Positions 60,199 to 64,000 of a stretch of DNA of 64,000 bases are shown here, piece by piece. The notes under the pieces were generated by a model. The model was not told where the DNA came from and did no database searches. It worked only from the letters and a program-made list of their open reading frames with translations. The stretch spans positions 1 to 64,000 of the forward strand of contig JAUHVR010000001.1 in assembly GCA_030424865.1 (NCBI GenBank). Reading direction: 5' to 3'. A program made the position numbers and the translations under genes. Position 1 is the stretch's first letter. Each line of letters begins with the position of its first letter. Source of the DNA: Alphaproteobacteria bacterium. GTDB lineage: Bacteria; Pseudomonadota; Alphaproteobacteria; Rhodobacterales; Rhodobacteraceae.

Positions 60199-61866
60199 TT
60201 ATCGCGCGAATTTCTTGTGCTTCATCCGCTTGGGTTCCAGCGCATCCGCTCCAAGACGCCGCTTCTTGTCTTCTTCGTAATCCTCGAAGTTGCCTTCAAA
60301 CCACTCCACATGTGCCTCGCCTTCGAAGGCCAGGATGTGGGTGCAAATCCGGTCAAGGAAGAAACGATCGTGCGAGATGACCACGGCGCAGCCCGCGAAA
60401 TCCACAAGCGCGTCCTCGAGCGCACGCAGCGTCTCGACATCCAGGTCGTTGGTCGGTTCGTCGAGCAGCAGAACGTTTCCACCCTCTTTCAGCAGACGTG
60501 CCATGTGAACGCGGTTGCGTTCCCCGCCCGACAAGAGGCCAACCTTCTTCTGCTGGTCGCCGCCCTTGAAGTTGAAGGACGAGCAATAGGCCCGGCTGTT
60601 GACCTGCGCGTCACCCAGCTGGATGATCTCGGCCCCGCCAGAAATCGCCTCCCACACGGTGTCATCGGCCTGCAAATCGTCGCGCGACTGGTCGACATAG
60701 CTCAGATCCACCGTGTCACCGTAGGTGACCGAGCCTTCGTCCGGCGTTTCCTGCCCGGTCAGCATCTTGAAGAGCGTCGATTTGCCCGCGCCGTTTGGTC
60801 CAATCACGCCGACGATGCCGCCGGGGGGCAGGGCAAAGCTGAGATCCTCGATCAAGAGCTTGTCGCCCATGGCCTTTTTCAGACCTTCGACCTCGATCAC
60901 CTTGCCGCCCAGGCGGGGTCCGTTCGGGATGACGATCTGGGCACGGGTGATCTTTTCACGCTCGGACTGTCCGGCCAGTTCCTCGTAGGCCTGAATACGC
61001 GCCTTGGACTTGGCCTGACGGGCCTTCTGGCCCTGCCGCATCCACTCCAACTCGCGTTCCAGCGTCTTTTGCTTGGCCTTGTCTTCCTTGGCCTCATGCT
61101 CCAGCCTCTTGGCTTTCTGTTCCAGCCAGGAGGAATAGTTGCCCTCGTAGGGGATGCCCCGCCCGCGATCCAGCTCAAGGATCCAGCCAGTGATGTCATC
61201 GAGGAAGTAGCGGTCGTGGGTCACGATCAGGATCGTGCCCTTGTAGTCGATCAGGTGCTGCTGCAGCCATGCGATGGTTTCCGCGTCCAGGTGGTTGGTC
61301 GGTTCGTCCAAAAGCAGCATGTCGGGCGCTTCGAGCAGCAGCTTGCACAGCGCAACGCGGCGTTTTTCACCACCAGACAGCGTGGTCACGTCGGCATCGT
61401 CAGGCGGGCAGCGCAGCGCCTCCATCGCGACGTCGATCTGGCTGTCGAGATCCCACAGGTTTTCGCTGTCGATGGCGTCCTGCAGGGTTGTCATTTCTTC
61501 CATCAGCTCGTCGGTGTAGTTCTCGGCCATCTCGACGGCGATCTGGTTGAAGCGGTCCACCTTGGCCTTTTTCTCGGCCACCGCCAGCATGACGTTGTCG
61601 CGGACGCTCAGGCTGGCATCCAGCTCGGGCTCCTGCGGCAGATAGCCGACCTTGGCGCCTTCGGCGGCCCAGGCTTCGCCGGTGAAATCGGTGTCGAGAC
61701 CCGCCATGATCTTCATCAGGGTCGACTTACCGGCGCCGTTGACGCCGACAACGCCGATCTTGACGCCGGGCAGGAAGCTCAGCCTGATGTTTTCAAAGCA
61801 TTTCTTGCCGCCCGGATAGGTCTTGGAGACACCGTCCATGTGGTAGACATACTGATACGCGGCCAT
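60199..61866 (-). CDS. ettA: ABC-F ATPase EttA (energy-dependent translational throttle)
   Basis: This 555-residue soluble protein has two ABC domains: Walker A GVNGAGKSTLMKIMAGL and GPNGAGKSTLFKMLTG, signatures LSGGEKRRVALCKLLLE and LSGGERNRVHMARLL, and DEPTNHLD and DEPTNDLD. An arm and Arg/Lys-rich linker lie between (KAKQKTLERELEWMRQGQKARQAKSKARI). It binds the ribosomal E site and gates entry into elongation according to ATP/ADP. ATG 61866 starts MAAYQYVYHMDGVSKTYPGGKK, the family N-terminus. Confidence 0.93.
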   Translation of the reverse strand: MAAYQYVYHMDGVSKTYPGGKKCFENIRLSFLPGVKIGVVGVNGAGKSTLMKIMAGLDTDFTGEAWAAEGAKVGYLPQEPELDASLSVRDNVMLAVAEKKAKVDRFNQIAVEMAENYTDELMEEMTTLQDAIDSENLWDLDSQIDVAMEALRCPPDDADVTTLSGGEKRRVALCKLLLEAPDMLLLDEPTNHLDAETIAWLQQHLIDYKGTILIVTHDRYFLDDITGWILELDRGRGIPYEGNYSSWLEQKAKRLEHEAKEDKAKQKTLERELEWMRQGQKARQAKSKARIQAYEELAGQSEREKITRAQIVIPNGPRLGGKVIEVEGLKKAMGDKLLIEDLSFALPPGGIVGVIGPNGAGKSTLFKMLTGQETPDEGSVTYGDTVDLSYVDQSRDDLQADDTVWEAISGGAEIIQLGDAQVNSRAYCSSFNFKGGDQQKKVGLLSGGERNRVHMARLLKEGGNVLLLDEPTNDLDVETLRALEDALVDFAGCAVVISHDRFFLDRICTHILAFEGEAHVEWFEGNFEDYEEDKKRRLGADALEPKRMKHKKFAR

Positions 61867-62008
61867 GAGAATCCTCGGATGCTTTTTGGGTTGTCCTGCT
61901 TGATACCGAAGGGGGCAGGCGGGGGCAATCGGGATCACCCTCGCGCGGGTGTGATTTGGTCCCGGGCGCGATTGGACTAGGCTGTGTCGCAAGCTGAGGG
62001 AGAGTTAC

Positions 62009-62566
62009 GTGAGTATTTGGAGAAAGATGAAGCGCGTCGGGGTGATCTTTGCCGTCCTGAGCGCGCCGCTGGGCGCCTTTGCACAAGACGGAATGCCGCG
62101 TGACCTTGGGTGCATTGCGCAGACCGAGGTGCAGCGGGATCACACGCCATCGGAACTGGCCCGGGTCGTGCGCTCTTGCATCAACGCGGCTGACTATGCA
62201 GGGGCCATGCAGGTCTATTACACCTATTCGTCCTTTACCTTGTTCGATCAACAGCGGGTTCGGGATGAAAGCGGCCACGTGGTCCTGCAAGAGCTGACAC
62301 CCTGGATCTTTACCGGGTATCCGCGCGATGTGATCGACAAGCTGAAGGAACAGGCCGATCGTCTGCGTGGGGCGGACGTCGACTTTCTGTCGCAAACCTG
62401 CGCCGCGATCCGGGCGACGGGGTGGCCCGAGTATCGCCCGACCTACATGATCCGACGCGCGCTGATGCCGCGCAAACATGACGAGGATTGGGGGCACAAG
62501 GATTTCGACCCGGCGGCGGCCTGGGAAAAGGCCTTGACCGAGGTCAACAACTGCCCACCGCTTTAG
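62009..62566 (+). CDS. Exported hypothetical protein (GTG start)
   Basis: This 185-residue protein has a signal peptide (MKRVGVIFAVLSAPLGAFAQ) and a helical mature part with RVVRSCINAADYAGAMQVYYTYSSFTLFDQQRVRD and NCPPL at the end. It has three or four Cys likely disulfide-bonded in the periplasm. I recognise no family firmly. GTG 62009 follows GAGGGAGAG; the ATG at 62027 (MKRVG) is equally usable. Confidence 0.65.
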   Translation: MSIWRKMKRVGVIFAVLSAPLGAFAQDGMPRDLGCIAQTEVQRDHTPSELARVVRSCINAADYAGAMQVYYTYSSFTLFDQQRVRDESGHVVLQELTPWIFTGYPRDVIDKLKEQADRLRGADVDFLSQTCAAIRATGWPEYRPTYMIRRALMPRKHDEDWGHKDFDPAAAWEKALTEVNNCPPL

Positions 62567-62621
62567 GGGTTTGACAGGCTGGGACTTCACCGCGATGGTG
62601 CCGCTAACGGAGGAGCCCAAG

Positions 62622-63656
62622 ATGACCTATCACCCAGCCGAAAACCGCTATGACACCATGCTGTACCGTCGCTGTGGGCGGTCCGGCCTGAAGTTGCCCG
62701 CGATCAGCCTGGGTCTTTGGCACAATTTCGGCTGGGACACGCCCCATGACGTGAAGCGGTCGATCTGCCACGCGGCCTTTGACGCGGGGATCACGCATTT
62801 CGATCTGGCAAACAACTATGGCCCGCCGCCGGGCAGCGCGGAAGAGGCCTTTGGGGATATCCTGCGCACCGACTTCGCAGGGTTTCGGGACGAGTTGATC
62901 ATCAGTTCAAAAGCCGGTTACGGCATGTGGGCGGGCCCTTATGGCGAGTGGGGATCGCGCAAGTACATGATGGCCTCGTGTGATCAATCGCTGCAGCGCC
63001 TTGGGGTCGACTATGTCGATGTCTTCTATTCGCACCGCTTTGATCCGGACACGCCACTGGAGGAAACGATGGGCGCCCTGGCGTCGATCTGGCAGCAGGG
63101 CAAGGCGCTGTATGTGGGGCTGTCGTCCTACAATTCCGAGCGGACACGCGAAGCCGTAGCCATTCTGGATGATCTGGGTGTGCCCTGCCTGATCCACCAG
63201 CCAAGCTACAACATGTTCAACCGTTGGGTCGAAGAAGACGGGCTTCTGGACACGCTTTCCGATCTCGGGGTCGGGTCGATCGCGTTCACGCCTCTGGCAC
63301 AGGGCATGTTGACCAACAAGTACCTGAAAGGTGTGCCGCAGGACAGCCGGGCCGCCCAGGGCAAATCGCTGTTTCCCGAGTGGTTGACCGACGAGACGCT
63401 GGACAAGATCCGGGGCCTCAATGCCATCGCCGAGGCCCGCGGTCAGACGCTGGCGCAGATGGCCCTGGCCTGGGTGTTGCGCGGCGGGCGCGTGACCACG
63501 GCCCTGATCGGGGCCTCGCGTCCGGAACAGGTGACCGACTGCGTCGGGGCCGTTGCAAATCTTGAGTTTACACCGGACGAACTGGCGCAGATCGACGCGC
63601 TGTCGAAGGGCGAGATGGTCAACCTTTGGGCCAAGTCCTCGGAAACCGAGGCGTGA
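62622..63656 (+). CDS. Aldo/keto reductase, L-glyceraldehyde-3-phosphate reductase (YghZ-like)
   Basis: This 344-residue AKR14-type NADPH enzyme has the catalytic Tyr in FDLANNYGPPPGSAEEAFG, KAGYGMWAGPYGEWGSRKYMMAS, VDVFYSHRFDPDTPLEETM and FTPLAQGMLTNKYL. Relatives reduce L-glyceraldehyde 3-phosphate, methylglyoxal and other carbonyls. ATG 62622 follows CGGAGGAG. It overlaps the MOSC gene by 4 bp (63653-63656). Confidence 0.88.
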   Translation: MTYHPAENRYDTMLYRRCGRSGLKLPAISLGLWHNFGWDTPHDVKRSICHAAFDAGITHFDLANNYGPPPGSAEEAFGDILRTDFAGFRDELIISSKAGYGMWAGPYGEWGSRKYMMASCDQSLQRLGVDYVDVFYSHRFDPDTPLEETMGALASIWQQGKALYVGLSSYNSERTREAVAILDDLGVPCLIHQPSYNMFNRWVEEDGLLDTLSDLGVGSIAFTPLAQGMLTNKYLKGVPQDSRAAQGKSLFPEWLTDETLDKIRGLNAIAEARGQTLAQMALAWVLRGGRVTTALIGASRPEQVTDCVGAVANLEFTPDELAQIDALSKGEMVNLWAKSSETEA

Positions 63657-64000
63657 GCCAGCTGAAAGAGATGATGACCCACTGGGCGCAGCCGGGGCGC
63701 GTTGACTGGATTGGCCTACGTCCGGCACGCCACGCGCCGATGCAGGTCGTTCCGTCGGTCGAGGTCACCGAAAGCGGCTTGGTCGGGGACCGGGGGCGCA
63801 CGGGGCAGCGGGCGGTCACGATGATCCAGGGTGAACATCTGCCGGCCATCGGCGCCATGATGGGGCAACCTGCTCCGGCGGCCCAGACGTTGCGGCGCAA
63901 CCTCGTGATTTCCGGGATCAACCTCACGGCCCTGAAGGGGCGCAAGGTTCGCATCGGGTCGGCCCTGGTAGAACTGACCGTGGTCTGCGCGCCCTGCAGC
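63653..64000 (+). CDS. MOSC-domain protein, partial (runs off the right edge)
   Basis: GTG 63653 overlaps the upstream TGA and opens a frame running to the window edge, so 116 residues are visible. The sequence shows the MOSC core opening VTESGLVGDRGR, then RRNLVISGINLTALKGRKVRIGSALVEL and the conserved Cys of CAPCS, the proposed molybdenum-cofactor sulfur-carrying or metal-linked site. Such proteins handle sulfur for molybdenum-cofactor enzymes or reduce N-hydroxylated compounds. The C-terminus is outside the window. Confidence 0.8.
   Translation, partial: MSQLKEMMTHWAQPGRVDWIGLRPARHAPMQVVPSVEVTESGLVGDRGRTGQRAVTMIQGEHLPAIGAMMGQPAPAAQTLRRNLVISGINLTALKGRKVRIGSALVELTVVCAPCS

Noticed and set aside
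60217-61980. A 587-residue plus-strand open frame
   Set aside because: It is the antisense shadow of ettA; high GC third positions keep the opposite frame open and the translation has no domain or natural start context.

Overview
The window reads as a chromosomal stretch of an alphaproteobacterium of the Rhodobacteraceae, probably the marine Roseobacter group. The evidence is moderately high GC coding sequence, strong aggagg-type ribosome binding sites, conserved proteins typical of that family (the 39455..40336 protein, the ImuA-like 47272..47889 protein, the long-N-terminus UrtB), and the GC-rich intergenic elements at 40.4 and 43.2 kb. Family assignments come from motifs and remembered family features; no database search was run.

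Layout. 1-4.25 kb is a mobile-element scar: the 3' end of an IS5-family transposase runs directly into a P4-type phage primase/helicase that has lost its 5' end, followed by an intact IS1182-type element. 4.25-19.45 kb is the centrepiece: a minus-strand operon of about 12 kb encoding a polyol/triose-type ABC importer (binding protein, two permeases, a small membrane protein, two ATPases), an ATP-dependent dihydroxyacetone kinase, pyruvate kinase, GAPDH, enolase and triosephosphate isomerase. It is bracketed by two paralogous LacI-type regulators and a secreted GlcG/HbpS-like protein. Copies of one 16-bp palindrome lie in front of the binding-protein gene, the HbpS-like gene and the distal lacI gene. 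The simplest reading is a self-contained import and catabolism unit for dihydroxyacetone or a related triose: kinase to DHAP, Tpi to GAP, GAPDH, then (after Pgk and Pgm encoded elsewhere) enolase and pyruvate kinase.

19.5-23 kb is an accessory patch with a cation-efflux protein, two unknown genes and degenerate dispersed repeats. 23-30.5 kb has a LysR regulator divergent from two secreted proteins, a pirin, a glutathionyl-hydroquinone reductase-like GST, a CDGSH/glutamate-synthase fusion and a hemerythrin, which together suggest quinone or redox handling. 30.5-38.5 kb is a LysR-controlled hydroxyquinol lower pathway: maleylacetate reductase, hydroxyquinol 1,2-dioxygenase, a BKACE (DUF849) enzyme that could cleave 3-oxoadipate, a nitroreductase, a YciI protein and a TRAP transporter. 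38.5-39.5 kb holds repeats and tRNA-Thr(UGU).

39.5-50.5 kb carries a conserved hypothetical gene, the urea ABC transporter urtABCDE, an orphan ImuA-like gene and modABC. 50.5-64 kb is mostly housekeeping and small conserved genes: a beta-helix protein, a ParA-like ATPase, UspA, a YciA-like thioesterase, EttA, an aldo/keto reductase and the start of a MOSC gene. It also holds a compact RAYT transposase with three REP palindromes, one of them inside the RAYT coding sequence.
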